Shown one piece after another: positions 44,342-52,936 of a stretch of DNA of 64,000 nucleotides (position 1 is its first letter; every line of letters begins with the position of its first letter). The notes below the pieces were generated by a model. That model was not told the DNA's origin, made no database searches, and saw nothing but the letters and a program-made list of their open reading frames with translations. The translations under genes were made by a program, and so were the position numbers. Origin of the DNA: Spartobacteria bacterium (GTDB lineage Bacteria > Verrucomicrobiota > Verrucomicrobiia > Chthoniobacterales > UBA10450); contig PLCM01000029.1 of assembly GCA_003134765.1 (NCBI GenBank), forward strand, positions 92,891 through 156,890, read 5' to 3'.

Positions 44342-45844
44342 ATGCCTGCTACCCCCGTCCAGCAATTCATTCTCCTGCCACCCAGGGGCCTTTCGGCCGG
44401 CGAAGTGGTTCCATCCACCGCCTTCGTAAATTCTTTTCTTCTCTCACTCGAAGGTGTGCGCGTTGCCTTTCGCCGGGACCGCAAAGCAGTGGCCGCCGGC
44501 ATCAAGACCAAACTCAAGGTAATCGATTCCATCCGTGAAAATGGCGCGAAGCTCGTGGAGATGTCGCCCGATGCTGTCTCCAGCCTCCAGGCCGAGCAGC
44601 CTGGGGTGCGAATCGTCCCGGTGGTTTATTATTATCCCGCGCGCGCTCCGCGACCGATGCCTGAGGCTGCGCCCAAGGCGGCCGGAGCGGCGCTCAAGAT
44701 CACGCTTCAGGTTGTATCGAAAGCCGACGGAAAGGCGGTGAGCGGCGCGAAGGTGGTGGCGTTCACCGATTTTGCGAGCCGTCTCGGCGCCAGTGCCACG
44801 ACCAATAACAAGGGCATTGCTTCCTTGTCCCTGGGTGGAGCGAGCAAGAAGGTGGAACGCCTCTATGTTTATTGCGAGAGCGGTTTCTGGAACGCGCTCA
44901 AGCGAAATGTCCTCCTCAAGACGGGCGGCCGTATCGAGCTGCTTCCCATCGATCTCGGTTTTACTGATTGCCTCCGGCATTTTTATGGGAATTCCCCGCT
45001 CAACGCAGGACAGGGAATCACCGTCGGGGTCGTGGACACGGGCGTTGGGCCACACAACGACCTCAAAGTAAGCGGAGGAGAGAACACCGTTGCCGGTGAA
45101 AGTTCGAGCGACTTTGCCGACAACGGCGAAGGCCATGGAACTCATGTGGCGGGAATCATCGCCGCCCACGGGACCGCGCCCTCGGGAGTCCGGGGACTCG
45201 CAGCCGGAGTTACGTTGCGCAGCTACCGGGTATTCGGGAAAGGAAAAGGCGGCGCCTCCAATTTCGCGATTGCGAAGGCGATCGATCACGCCGTGGCCGA
45301 CGGGTGCGATTTAATAAACATGAGCCTGGGCGGAGGTGGCGCCGACGAAGCGCTCCACTCGGCGATTGCCGGCGCGCGTGCGAAGGGCGCGCTCATCATC
45401 GTGGCGTCGGGCAACGACGGACGACAACCGGTCAGCTTTCCAGCCTCCGATTCACTGGCATTGGCCGTGTCCGCCCTGGGACGGAAGGGGACCTTTCCCG
45501 CAGGCGTTACCGAATTGGGAGATGTGGCTTCTCCGTTCGGCACGGACAAGGCGAATTTCATCGCGGAATTTTCCAACGTGGGACCTGAAATCAGCCTGAA
45601 TGGTCCGGGTGTCGGGATCATTTCAACTTTCCCAGGGGGCAAGTACGCCGTCATGGATGGCACCTCGATGGCCTGTCCAGCTGTGACCGGTGCGGCGGCG
45701 AAGCTCTTGGCGGTGCAACCAGCTCTCCTGACCGCTGCTCGCGATCAAACTCGCTCGGATAAAATGGCGCACGAGGTTTTGAAGGCGGCCGTATCGCTCG
45801 GATTCCCGCCGACTCTCGAGGGGCAGGGGTTGATCAAGGTTTGA
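44342..45844 (+). CDS. Subtilisin-like S8 serine peptidase with N-terminal prodomain
   Basis: 500 residues, no clear signal peptide. The catalytic triad is visible: Asp in VGVVDTGVGPHNDL (about residue 239), His in GEGHGTHVAGIIAAHG (about residue 266) and Ser in MDGTSMACPAVTGAAAK (about residue 440); the oxyanion Asn is in VASGNDGRQP. Residues 50-100 (GAKLVEMSPDAVSSLQAEQP, then VRIVPVVYYYPA) look like an I9-type inhibitor/prodomain, followed by an Ig-like region (about 118-205). A 78-residue protein with a similar fold pattern is encoded 29 bases downstream. Target proteins unknown. Confidence 0.92.
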   Translation: MPATPVQQFILLPPRGLSAGEVVPSTAFVNSFLLSLEGVRVAFRRDRKAVAAGIKTKLKVIDSIRENGAKLVEMSPDAVSSLQAEQPGVRIVPVVYYYPARAPRPMPEAAPKAAGAALKITLQVVSKADGKAVSGAKVVAFTDFASRLGASATTNNKGIASLSLGGASKKVERLYVYCESGFWNALKRNVLLKTGGRIELLPIDLGFTDCLRHFYGNSPLNAGQGITVGVVDTGVGPHNDLKVSGGENTVAGESSSDFADNGEGHGTHVAGIIAAHGTAPSGVRGLAAGVTLRSYRVFGKGKGGASNFAIAKAIDHAVADGCDLINMSLGGGGADEALHSAIAGARAKGALIIVASGNDGRQPVSFPASDSLALAVSALGRKGTFPAGVTELGDVASPFGTDKANFIAEFSNVGPEISLNGPGVGIISTFPGGKYAVMDGTSMACPAVTGAAAKLLAVQPALLTAARDQTRSDKMAHEVLKAAVSLGFPPTLEGQGLIKV

Positions 45845-45873
45845 ATCTTGGGTTGCAGGGCTTACGTTAACGC

Positions 45874-46110
45874 GTGGAGCGTTTCATTCTGAGATTTGAG
45901 GGAGAAGGCGAGAAGCCGTCCGGCGACGTCGAACGGATCCGCGCTTCACCAAATGTGAAGGTGGTTGACGATTCTTCCAAAATGATGCTGGTCGAGGCGC
46001 CCAGTGAAAGCGTCACGAAGTTAGTCGAGACGTTGCCTCAATGGAGTTTGTCACCGGAACGTTTCGTTCCTGTGCCCGACGTTCGGCCTCAACTCAGAGG
46101 ATTGGCGTAA
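45874..46110 (+). CDS. Small protein resembling an S8 propeptide/I9 inhibitor
   Basis: 78 residues from GTG 45874. SPNVKVVDDSSKMMLVEAPS, then VTKLVETLPQWSLSPERFVP has the beta-alpha-beta pattern and the sensing of a short exposed end (ERFVPVPD) expected of stand-alone subtilisin inhibitors and propeptides. It parallels the subtilase's own prodomain in order of segments. Adjacent and co-directional with that peptidase, it may be its inhibitor or folding helper. Similarity is by pattern only; no catalytic residues. Confidence 0.62.
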   Translation: MERFILRFEGEGEKPSGDVERIRASPNVKVVDDSSKMMLVEAPSESVTKLVETLPQWSLSPERFVPVPDVRPQLRGLA

Positions 46111-46171
46111 TCACCCAAGGGTCGGGCTCTCGCGCGCTCCCACGAACAGATTCAGGTGCGCGCTTGATTTC

Positions 46172-46912
46172 TTACTTCGGACTGGTCGCGATGATCGCTT
46201 CCGGCCGGTAAATGTCGCGATTGCTGCCTTGGAATTCGGCTTTGAGACGGACTTTGAAATGGGCGAGGTCGACCAGGTCCCAGCGGGTAAACGTCCACCG
46301 CGCCGTGTTCTTCGGTTCGTGCTCGAAGCCGACGAGTAAGTGCACGGCGTCGTCGCGCACTTTGTTAGTCGTGATTTTCGGTTCGAAGTAGAACGTACGG
46401 AAACTGTTATCGCGGCTGCCGGCCGCGTAGAGCGTTGGGTCGAGGTAGAAGATGCGGTTGGTCGCGGTTTCGACCAGCCGCAGATCGGGGTAGCCCGAGC
46501 GTTGGACACGGTTTTCCGAAGTGCGGGGAAAATCACAACTGAATCCCGGAATCTGGTTCAGCAGTTCGCGCAGAAGATCTTCAAAGTGACTGCTGGCTTC
46601 ATTGATTCGCGCAAGACCCTGAACGGGACTTTCGGGAGCGTTCATGCGCTTCATCGCTTCGGTCAACACGTCGCTGATCTGCCTGATCGCGCGCTGGTCG
46701 GCTTCGTTCCTGGGATCAATCGCAAGGACGCGTTTCCCAGTCGCGGCAAAGACGACCTGACTGAATGGAATTTCGCGCAGTTCCTGATCTTCGCGGAGGA
46801 GCCAGGGAACTAACTGGTCGACCGGCGGTTTTGGCGCGTCCTGGGCCGAGAGCAACGCCAGAGTTGCGATCAGGCTCGCGAGGGTTAGAACAGAAGTCAG
46901 AGGGGACGGCAT
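46172..46912 (-). CDS. Secreted hypothetical protein
   Basis: 246 residues. The N-terminus MPSPLTSVLTLASLIATLALL is a signal peptide with a likely cut after LSA. The mature part has FSQVVFAATGKRVLAIDPRN, then a helical stretch and GYPDLRLVETATNRIFYLDP, which has the look of a DxxLV...FYLD strand pair. It may be a nuclease-like fold, but I cannot support this. It is preceded by a second minus-strand gene (deoA) and followed by the subtilase pair. Function unknown. Confidence 0.7.
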   Translation of the reverse strand: MPSPLTSVLTLASLIATLALLSAQDAPKPPVDQLVPWLLREDQELREIPFSQVVFAATGKRVLAIDPRNEADQRAIRQISDVLTEAMKRMNAPESPVQGLARINEASSHFEDLLRELLNQIPGFSCDFPRTSENRVQRSGYPDLRLVETATNRIFYLDPTLYAAGSRDNSFRTFYFEPKITTNKVRDDAVHLLVGFEHEPKNTARWTFTRWDLVDLAHFKVRLKAEFQGSNRDIYRPEAIIATSPK

Positions 46913-46960
46913 TCGGGGGAGAATTTTCGAGGGGGGCAGGAATACCCAACCTGACTCTGC

Positions 46961-48196
46961 CTAAGGCGCTAGTTCGACTGCTTTTTCCAGAAGCGGCAGA
47001 ACCGAGCCTAGCGTTTGATCATTACGCGCGTGGATCGTGAGCATTGGCTCACCCTTCTCGACGTGCTCGCCGATTTTTTTGATACCGGAAAGCCCAACGG
47101 CGAAATCGATCGCGTCGTCGGCGGTCTGGCGGCCTCCACCCAGGAGCAGGGAAACGCGCCCGATTATTTCAGCGTCCATTTTCTGAATTTTGCCGGCGGA
47201 CTTCGCGATGAGCGGTTGAATTACGGGCGCGCGGTGCACTTCGCCCAATTTCTCCAGCGAAGAGGCATCGCCATCTTGCGCGTAGACCAATGAAATAAAT
47301 TTGCGCCAGGCGGTTCCGTCCTTGAGCCACGCCGCCAGCTGGGAGCGCTTCGCCGTTGAGACCTGCTCAGCCAGGTCGAGCACGAGACTCACTACATCGG
47401 CCGGGCCACCGCCCTGGAGGACCTCCACGCATTCGGCCACTTCCAACGCGTTGCCGACGGTGCGGCCCAGCGGTTCGTCCATCGGGCTGAGAAGATGGGT
47501 GACCTGCACGCCCATTAATTTCCCCACCTTCGTCATCGCCGCCGCGAGTTGTTGCGCTTCCTTACGCGTCTTCATGAACGCGCCGCTGCCGAACTTCACG
47601 TCGAGCACGAGCCGGTCGAGACTTTCCGCGAGTTTCTTGCTCATGATGCTCGCCACGATCAATGGCTGCGATGGAACGGTGCCGGTCACGTCCCGCAAGG
47701 CGTAAAGTTTCTTGTCCGCCGGGCAAATATCGGCGCTCTGCCCTATCATGAAAACGCCAATGCTTTCGAGCTGAGCGAGCGCGCGGCGTTCGTCGATGTG
47801 AATGTTAAACCCGGGGATGCTTTCGAGTTTGTCGAGCGTGCCGCCCGTAATACCAAGGCCGCGGCCGGAAATCATTGGCACCCAATTCTCATCGCAAGCG
47901 AGGAGGGGAGCGAGGACCAGCGACGTTTTGTCGCCGATGCCCCCCGTCGAATGCTTGTCCACTTTCGGCGGCGATCCTTCGCGATATTCGAGCACGCTGC
48001 CGCTTTCCATCATCGCGGTCGTGAGGTGCTGGGTCTCCACGGCCGTCATGCCCTTGAAGAAGACGGCCATCGCCCAGGCGCTCATCTGATAATCCGCGAT
48101 CTCACCGTGGGTGAATCCGCTGATCAGGTATTCGATTTCTTCCTTCGTCAGCTCCTGACCTTCGCGCTTCTTCTCAATTAGGGTGGGGACGTGCAT
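46961..48196 (-). CDS. deoA: Thymidine/pyrimidine-nucleoside phosphorylase
   Basis: 411 residues, shorter than E. coli DeoA (440) and closer to the broader pyrimidine-nucleoside phosphorylase group. KVDKHSTGGIGDKTSLVLAP is the family signature (phosphate and base binding), followed by SGRGLGITGGTLDKLE and DVKFGSGAFMK. It splits deoxynucleosides to deoxyribose-1-phosphate. It starts 16 bases after the deoB stop, so the pair forms a deoxynucleoside salvage operon; deoC is not in the window. Confidence 0.95.
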   Translation of the reverse strand: MHVPTLIEKKREGQELTKEEIEYLISGFTHGEIADYQMSAWAMAVFFKGMTAVETQHLTTAMMESGSVLEYREGSPPKVDKHSTGGIGDKTSLVLAPLLACDENWVPMISGRGLGITGGTLDKLESIPGFNIHIDERRALAQLESIGVFMIGQSADICPADKKLYALRDVTGTVPSQPLIVASIMSKKLAESLDRLVLDVKFGSGAFMKTRKEAQQLAAAMTKVGKLMGVQVTHLLSPMDEPLGRTVGNALEVAECVEVLQGGGPADVVSLVLDLAEQVSTAKRSQLAAWLKDGTAWRKFISLVYAQDGDASSLEKLGEVHRAPVIQPLIAKSAGKIQKMDAEIIGRVSLLLGGGRQTADDAIDFAVGLSGIKKIGEHVEKGEPMLTIHARNDQTLGSVLPLLEKAVELAP

Positions 48197-48212
48197 GGTC
48201 GATTTCCTACAG

Positions 48213-49406
48213 CTAATTCAATGCCCTCAATTCCGGCCTTTCGGACGGATTCGAATCCGTTCTCAAGAGGCACGAATCGCCAACTGGCCACGGGCTGGGC
48301 AACTCGAAATAATCGCTCAAGGTCGCGGCGATATCCGCGTAGGTTCGCCGGATTCCAAGCCCCCGCGTCTCCTTGTTGTGCAGGACAAAAAGCGGGACCT
48401 GCTCCCGCGTGTGGTCGGTGCCGCGATAGGTCGGATCGTTGCCGTGATCGGCGGTGATCACAACGAGATCCAGCGGAAGGACCCTGGCCAGGAATTGGCC
48501 AAGCCATTGGTCGAATTGTTCCAGGGCCCGGGCGTAACCGGCGACATCGCGCCGGTGTCCATAAAGCATATCGAAATCGACCAGATTCGCGAAAATGAGC
48601 CCCCCTTCGAGGCGCTCCCAGTTTTCGGCGATCTGCTGCATCCCCTCGGCATTGCCATCAGTTGGAAACGACTCCGTGATGCCCCGCTCGGCAAAGATGT
48701 CGCTGATCTTGCCGATTCCAACCACCGCGCGACCGTTTTCGCTGATCGCGTTCAGGACGGTGCGGGGGGGCTCCATGGAAAAATCGTGCCGGCGCGCGGT
48801 CCGCGAAAAGCTTCCTTCCGGCCCGGTGAACGGACGCGCGATGACTCGCCCGATGCGAAACCGATCCGCGTGCTGGCGGGCGACCGTGCAGATATCGTAG
48901 AGCCGGTCAATTCTCATCACCTGATCGTGGGCGGCGATCTGCAGGACTGAATCCGCGGAGGTGTAAAGAATCGGTTTTCCGGTGCGAACGTGTTCCGCGC
49001 CAAACTCGGCCAGAATCGTCGTGCCGCTTTGCGCGTAATTGCCGATGAACTGCACGCCAGCATCGCGTTCGATCACACGCACCAGTTCGTCGGGGAAGCG
49101 ATCGTAAGTCGCGAATGGTTCTTCCAGAATCACGCCGGCGATCTCCCAATGGCCCGTGGTGGTGTCTTTCCCGGCGGAGCGTTCCTGCATTTTTCCATAG
49201 CTGCTCTGATAGGTCGTATAGGACATATGTGACCTATGGGTTGGGACTAACTCGGCCAAGCCTAGCGAATCCAGGTTCGGCAACGCCAGTTCTGGCACTC
49301 GCTCCAGAATGTGTCCGAGCGTGTTCGCACCCGCATCGCCATACTTCTCCGCATCGGGCGCGCCGCCGATGCCGACGCTATCGAGAACGAGAACGAGCGC
49401 GCGCAC
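48213..49406 (-). CDS. deoB: Phosphopentomutase
   Basis: 397 residues from a GTG start. DeoB turns deoxyribose-1-phosphate into the 5-phosphate. VLDSVGIGGAPDAEKYGD holds the first metal site, GKDTTTGHWE the catalytic Thr, and ITADHGNDPTYRGTDHTRE the second metal site. Between GLAELVPT and YGKMQERSAGKD the protein reads HRSHMSYTTYQS, translated from a palindromic sequence at 49209-49237 that may be an in-frame repeat. It lies upstream of deoA and downstream of a shortened ALDH, all minus strand. Confidence 0.95.
   Translation of the reverse strand: MRALVLVLDSVGIGGAPDAEKYGDAGANTLGHILERVPELALPNLDSLGLAELVPTHRSHMSYTTYQSSYGKMQERSAGKDTTTGHWEIAGVILEEPFATYDRFPDELVRVIERDAGVQFIGNYAQSGTTILAEFGAEHVRTGKPILYTSADSVLQIAAHDQVMRIDRLYDICTVARQHADRFRIGRVIARPFTGPEGSFSRTARRHDFSMEPPRTVLNAISENGRAVVGIGKISDIFAERGITESFPTDGNAEGMQQIAENWERLEGGLIFANLVDFDMLYGHRRDVAGYARALEQFDQWLGQFLARVLPLDLVVITADHGNDPTYRGTDHTREQVPLFVLHNKETRGLGIRRTYADIAATLSDYFELPSPWPVGDSCLLRTDSNPSERPELRALN
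49209..49237. repeat. Small palindrome ATAGGTC...GACCTAT inside deoB
   Basis: ATAGGTCGTATAGGACATAT then GTGACCTAT has complementary 7-base ends and an inner ACATATGT. Such GGTC/CTAT sequences occur as repeats in many genomes; only one copy is seen here. Confidence 0.5.
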
Positions 49407-49427
49407 AAGCTAACAGGTGGAATGAAG

Positions 49428-49490
49428 AAATGGAGTGCTGGAGTAATAGGTGTCCGTGGGCCGCATTACTCCGTTACTCCACCACTCCGT
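49428..49490. repeat. Imperfect inverted repeat of TGGAGTGCTGGAGTAAT units
   Basis: ATGGAGTGCTGGAGTAATAG at the left, ATTACTCCGTTACTCCACCA with CTCC at the right, in the gap before deoB. Confidence 0.65.
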
Positions 49491-49504
49491 TTGCGGCTGT
49501 GCCG

Positions 49505-50398
49505 TCACAGCCCGATGGGATGCCACGCCGTCTTCATCTCGACCGTGTCGAGGATCCAGTACGGGTTTTCGGCGTCTGATTTGGCCCAATCGGCGGAAGC
49601 GAGGTCACGCCGGAAATAGCGCTTCACATTCAGCGCGCCGCCGCGTTGCAGGGCGCGGCTGGTTTCCTTGTCACCGGAACCATCCACGATCGCGTTCACG
49701 TCCATATGACTTGCGAAATGCGGGGCCAGTTCGGCGCGATCGCCCGCAAGGATGTTGACCGCGCCCCCGGGCAGATCGCTGGTTGCGATGATTTCGGCAA
49801 AAGTAAGCGCGGGCAGCGGACTCCGCGTCGACGCCAGGACGATCGCCGTGTTCCCGGTGAGAATCACCGGCGCCACCAGCGACACCAGAGCGAGCAGCGG
49901 CGATTCATCGGGGCAAACAACAACCACGACTCCGGTCGGCTCCGGGACGGTAAAATTGAAGTGCGAACTGGCGACCGGGTTCACCGCGCCGAACACGGAA
50001 CTGAACTTGTCTGTCCAGCCGGCATAATAGACCAGGCGATCGATCGTCCGCGACACTTCGCTCCGCGCCGGTTGCCCGCCGGGGCCGCGTTCGACCTCAG
50101 TTCGCAATTCACCTTCCCGCATCTCGAGCATTTCCGCCGCCCGATACAAAATCTGGCCCCGGAGATAGGCGCTCTGCTCCGACCAGCCGGCGAAGGCGCC
50201 CCGGGCCGCCGTCACCGCATCGCGAAAATCTTTCCGGGAAGCCCGGGCGTAATTCGCGGCGGGTCTTCCCTCTTTTTCAGTGGCTCCCAGCACCCGGCCG
50301 CTCTCACTCCGGACAAATTTTCCACCGATAAACAGCTTGTAGGTTTTTTGAACTCCGAGACGGGCTCCGTTTTTTCGCACGAAGTGAGGATTGCGCAT
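49505..50398 (-). CDS. Aldehyde dehydrogenase-like protein lacking the catalytic domain
   Basis: 297 residues. The N-terminal lead and NAD-binding domain of ALDH are clear (YKLFIGGKFVRSESGRVLG, then TGVVVVVCPDESPLLALVSL where normal enzymes have SPWNFP, and AELAPHFASHMDVNAIV). The catalytic Cys, the ELGGK Glu and the entire C-terminal catalytic domain are absent, yet the gene ends cleanly (DTVEMKTAWHPIGL). Similar short partners occur beside full ALDH genes and in bacterial ALDH16. First gene of the deoB-deoA run. ATG 50398 leaves only 16 bases to the divergent fcl start. Possibly a structural partner; inference. Confidence 0.82.
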   Translation of the reverse strand: MRNPHFVRKNGARLGVQKTYKLFIGGKFVRSESGRVLGATEKEGRPAANYARASRKDFRDAVTAARGAFAGWSEQSAYLRGQILYRAAEMLEMREGELRTEVERGPGGQPARSEVSRTIDRLVYYAGWTDKFSSVFGAVNPVASSHFNFTVPEPTGVVVVVCPDESPLLALVSLVAPVILTGNTAIVLASTRSPLPALTFAEIIATSDLPGGAVNILAGDRAELAPHFASHMDVNAIVDGSGDKETSRALQRGGALNVKRYFRRDLASADWAKSDAENPYWILDTVEMKTAWHPIGL

Positions 50399-50414
50399 TG
50401 ATGGAAAAAAGAAA

Positions 50415-51371
50415 ATGCTAAACGAGACTCTTTCTCGGTCCGTGGAAAAAACCGATAAAATCTTCGTCGCGGGCCATCGGGGCCTGGTCGGCAGCGCGCT
50501 CGTGCGCAAACTTCAGCAGGACGGATTTGCCGAGCTGCTGGTCCGCGACCGTTCCCAGCTGGACTTGCGAAACGAAGCCGATGTCGGCCGCTTCTTCGAG
50601 CAGGAGAAACCGGCGGTGGTGGTCCTGGCGGCGGCGAAAGTAGGCGGAATCAAGGCGAACAACGATCTACCAGTCGAGTTTCTGCACGAGAATTTGCAGA
50701 TGCAAAACAGCGTTATCCGGGCCGCCTATGAAAGCGGCGTACGCAAGCTCCTCTTCCTCGGCAGCTCCTGCATTTACCCGAAGCACGCGCCGCAGCCGAT
50801 CCCGGAAAGCGCGCTTCTCACCGGCGCGCTCGAGCCAACGAACGAAGCCTACGCGATCGCCAAGATCGCCGGCATCAAGCTTTGCCAGGCCTATGTCCGG
50901 GAGTACGGAGCGAATTTCATCTCGGCCATGCCGACGAATCTTTACGGACCTAACGACAACTTCGATCTGCTCTCCTCGCACGTCCTGCCCGCGTTGCTCC
51001 GAAAGGCACACACCGCGAAGCAGGAGGGAAACCGTGAGCTGGTCGTTTGGGGATCGGGCCAGCCGCGGCGTGAATTTCTCCACGTCGATGACCTGGTGGC
51101 GGCCTGTATTTTCCTCCTCGAAAAATACGACAGCCCCGAAATCGTCAATATCGGCTGTGGCGAGGACATTTCGATCCAGAAACTGGCGGAGTTGATCTGC
51201 GACGTCGTCGGATTCAGAGGCGAACTCGCCTGGGACACGACCAAGCCGGACGGGACGCCGCGCAAGTTGCTCGACGTTTCGAAAATTCACGCGCTCGGCT
51301 GGCGGCATCGCATCGAACTGCGCGAAGGCATTGCGCGGACCTACGAATGGTTCCTGCGAAACAAAACGTGA
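50415..51371 (+). CDS. fcl: GDP-L-fucose synthase
   Basis: 318 residues. The SDR enzyme turns GDP-4-keto-6-deoxymannose into GDP-fucose. IFVAGHRGLVGSALVRKL is the NADPH-binding loop; YxxxK is in NEAYAIAKIAGIKLCQAY; GSSCIYPKHAPQPIPESALL is the family motif with catalytic Ser and Cys, and PTNLYGPNDNFD follows. ATG 50415 is chosen (GTG 50442 is the alternative). The stop overlaps the next start by 4 bases (GTGA). gmd is not in the window. Confidence 0.95.
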   Translation: MLNETLSRSVEKTDKIFVAGHRGLVGSALVRKLQQDGFAELLVRDRSQLDLRNEADVGRFFEQEKPAVVVLAAAKVGGIKANNDLPVEFLHENLQMQNSVIRAAYESGVRKLLFLGSSCIYPKHAPQPIPESALLTGALEPTNEAYAIAKIAGIKLCQAYVREYGANFISAMPTNLYGPNDNFDLLSSHVLPALLRKAHTAKQEGNRELVVWGSGQPRREFLHVDDLVAACIFLLEKYDSPEIVNIGCGEDISIQKLAELICDVVGFRGELAWDTTKPDGTPRKLLDVSKIHALGWRHRIELREGIARTYEWFLRNKT

Positions 51372-52282
51372 AAGCCTTGCGCGTTGGCGTGGTCGGTGTC
51401 GGCCACATCGGAAAAAATCATGCGCGGCTTTACGGCGAATTGGCAACGGCGCATTTCACCGCGATCTACGACAACGATCAGGTGGTAGCGGCGCAGCGGG
51501 CGGCGGAATTCGGCGTCAAGGCCGCGTCGTCTCTCGAAGAATTCGCGGAACAGGTGGATGCCGCATCGATCGCGACGCCCACCAGCTCGCATTTCGAGAT
51601 CGGGCGCGAGCTGCTCATGCGTGGCAAACATCTTCTCGTGGAAAAGCCGATTGCCGATAACACCGCGCATGCCACTGAGCTGGCGGAACTGGCGGCGTCT
51701 CGCGGTTTGGTTCTTCAAGTGGGCCACGTCGAACGTTTCAATCCGGTCTTGAGCGCGCTGGAAACCCGCCTCACCAATCCGCGCTTCATCGAGGCGCACC
51801 GCCTCTCGCCCTATCCGAATCGCAGTACGGAGATTGGCGTGGTCCTCGATCTGATGATCCATGATCTTGAAATCATTCTTCATCTCGTGCGCTCGCCCGT
51901 GCAGACAATCGATGCCGTCGGTGTGCCGGTCTTGAGCCGGGGCGAAGACATCGCGAATGCCCGGCTGCGTTTTGAAAACGGCTGCGTCGCGAACATCACC
52001 TCGAGCCGGATCAGTCCCGAACAAATGCGCAAGATCCGCGTCTTCCAGGAAGACGTTTATCTCTCGCTCGATTACCAGAACCAGACCGGCGAAATGCATC
52101 GCCGCACCGCCGAAGGTTTGACGCGCGAGGATGTGGAAATCGAACGCGAGGAGCCGTTGCAGCGGGAGCTGGCGGCTTTCATCGAATGCGCCTCGACCGG
52201 CCGGGCCCCAAAGGTTTCCGGATTCCAAGCCGCCGCTGCCCTCGAGCTCGCCGTGGAAATTACCAGGCGGATTAACGGATGA
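51368..52282 (+). CDS. Gfo/Idh/MocA oxidoreductase
   Basis: 304 residues. RVGVVGVGHIGKNHARLYGE is the NAD-binding Rossmann loop, HLLVEKPIADNTAHA carries the EKP catalytic Lys, and the second domain has DLMIHDLEIILHLV. The start is GTG 51368, overlapping fcl by 4 bases. The gene leads toward lpxB. In several Gram-negatives a family member beside lpxA/lpxB is GnnA, which oxidises UDP-GlcNAc at C3 for N-linked lipid A; that function is possible but unproven. The 4-base ATGA overlap with the RAYT gene is probably accidental. Confidence 0.9.
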   Translation: MKALRVGVVGVGHIGKNHARLYGELATAHFTAIYDNDQVVAAQRAAEFGVKAASSLEEFAEQVDAASIATPTSSHFEIGRELLMRGKHLLVEKPIADNTAHATELAELAASRGLVLQVGHVERFNPVLSALETRLTNPRFIEAHRLSPYPNRSTEIGVVLDLMIHDLEIILHLVRSPVQTIDAVGVPVLSRGEDIANARLRFENGCVANITSSRISPEQMRKIRVFQEDVYLSLDYQNQTGEMHRRTAEGLTREDVEIEREEPLQRELAAFIECASTGRAPKVSGFQAAAALELAVEITRRING

Positions 52283-52824
52283 GTGGAGCAAATCCAACCT
52301 CGGAGGGACGTGCTTCCGCACGTCCGTCGAATAATGGGACGGGCGGAAGCACGTCCCTCCGAGGGGAGGTGGGTCGTCATCATCCGATCCATCTCTCTCC
52401 GCTCGAAGCGCACAATCTTCCGATCATCATTTTCGTTACGTGCTGTAGTGCCAGAAAAGTGCCAATTCTCGCTTCGGCCTCGACCCACGAGGCAATTCTG
52501 AATGCATGGTCAGCGGCCTCGTCATGGCTGGTTGGCCGCTACGTTGTGATGCCGAATCACCTCCATTTGTTCTGTTCGCCAAACGGGATCGACGCGCCCT
52601 CCCTCGATCGCTGGATGCGTTACTGGAAATCGCTGGTCACCAGGGCCATCGGCAAACGGAGCGGCGAACTTTGGCAACGTCACCACTGGGACCGCCAGCT
52701 GCGACGCGGCGAGAGCTACGACGAAAAGTGGGAATACGTCCGCAATAATCCCGCCCGTCACGGTTACGTTACCGACGCCGATGATTGGTCTTATGCAGGC
52801 GAACTCAACGAGCTTCGATGGTAG
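52279..52824 (+). CDS. REP-associated tyrosine transposase (RAYT, Y1/HUH type)
   Basis: 181 residues. The HUH motif is VVMPNHLHLFC (about residues 89-99), followed by LDRWMRYWKSLVTRAIG, and the catalytic Tyr is in EKWEYVRNNPARHGYV (about residue 152). These are the marks of RAYT proteins, which mobilise REP hairpins by single-strand cutting. The first 30 residues (EGRASARP...GGSTSLRG) are translated from the REP element itself, so the true start may be GTG 52369. It is bracketed by REP copies and sits between the Gfo/Idh gene and lpxB. All key residues are intact. Confidence 0.88.
   Translation: MSGANPTSEGRASARPSNNGTGGSTSLRGEVGRHHPIHLSPLEAHNLPIIIFVTCCSARKVPILASASTHEAILNAWSAASSWLVGRYVVMPNHLHLFCSPNGIDAPSLDRWMRYWKSLVTRAIGKRSGELWQRHHWDRQLRRGESYDEKWEYVRNNPARHGYVTDADDWSYAGELNELRW
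52298..52364. repeat. REP/BIME element at the 5' end of the RAYT gene
   Basis: Perfect 21-base terminal arms (CCTCGGAGGGACGTGCTTCC and its complement) with a self-folding GGACGTGC-TTCC-GCACGTCC unit on the left. It overlaps the start region of the transposase frame. Confidence 0.9.
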
Positions 52825-52831
52825 CGACCGT

Positions 52832-52933
52832 CTCGGAGGGACGTGCTTCTGCACGTCCAAAATATTGCGGTACCTTTAGCGGTTGCGTCGTCGTCCGAGG
52901 AGTTAGGGACGTGCGGAAGCACGTCCCTCCGAG
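52832..52933. repeat. REP/BIME element downstream of the RAYT gene
   Basis: CTCGGAGGGACGTGCTTCTG opens, GCGGAAGCACGTCCCTCCGAG closes. Each end carries the GGACGTGC hairpin. It ends three bases before the lpxB start codon. Confidence 0.88.
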
Positions 52934-52936
52934 CAG

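Noticed and set aside
46172..46912. Restriction-endonuclease-like (PD-(D/E)xK) reading of the secreted protein
   Set aside because: The DxxL...YLDP pattern is too weak, the Lys of the motif is missing, and a signal peptide makes a nuclease of this type unlikely.
47549..48181. Plus-strand frame of 210 codons opposite deoA
   Set aside because: deoA is certain from its signature; the antisense product lacks any recognisable domain.
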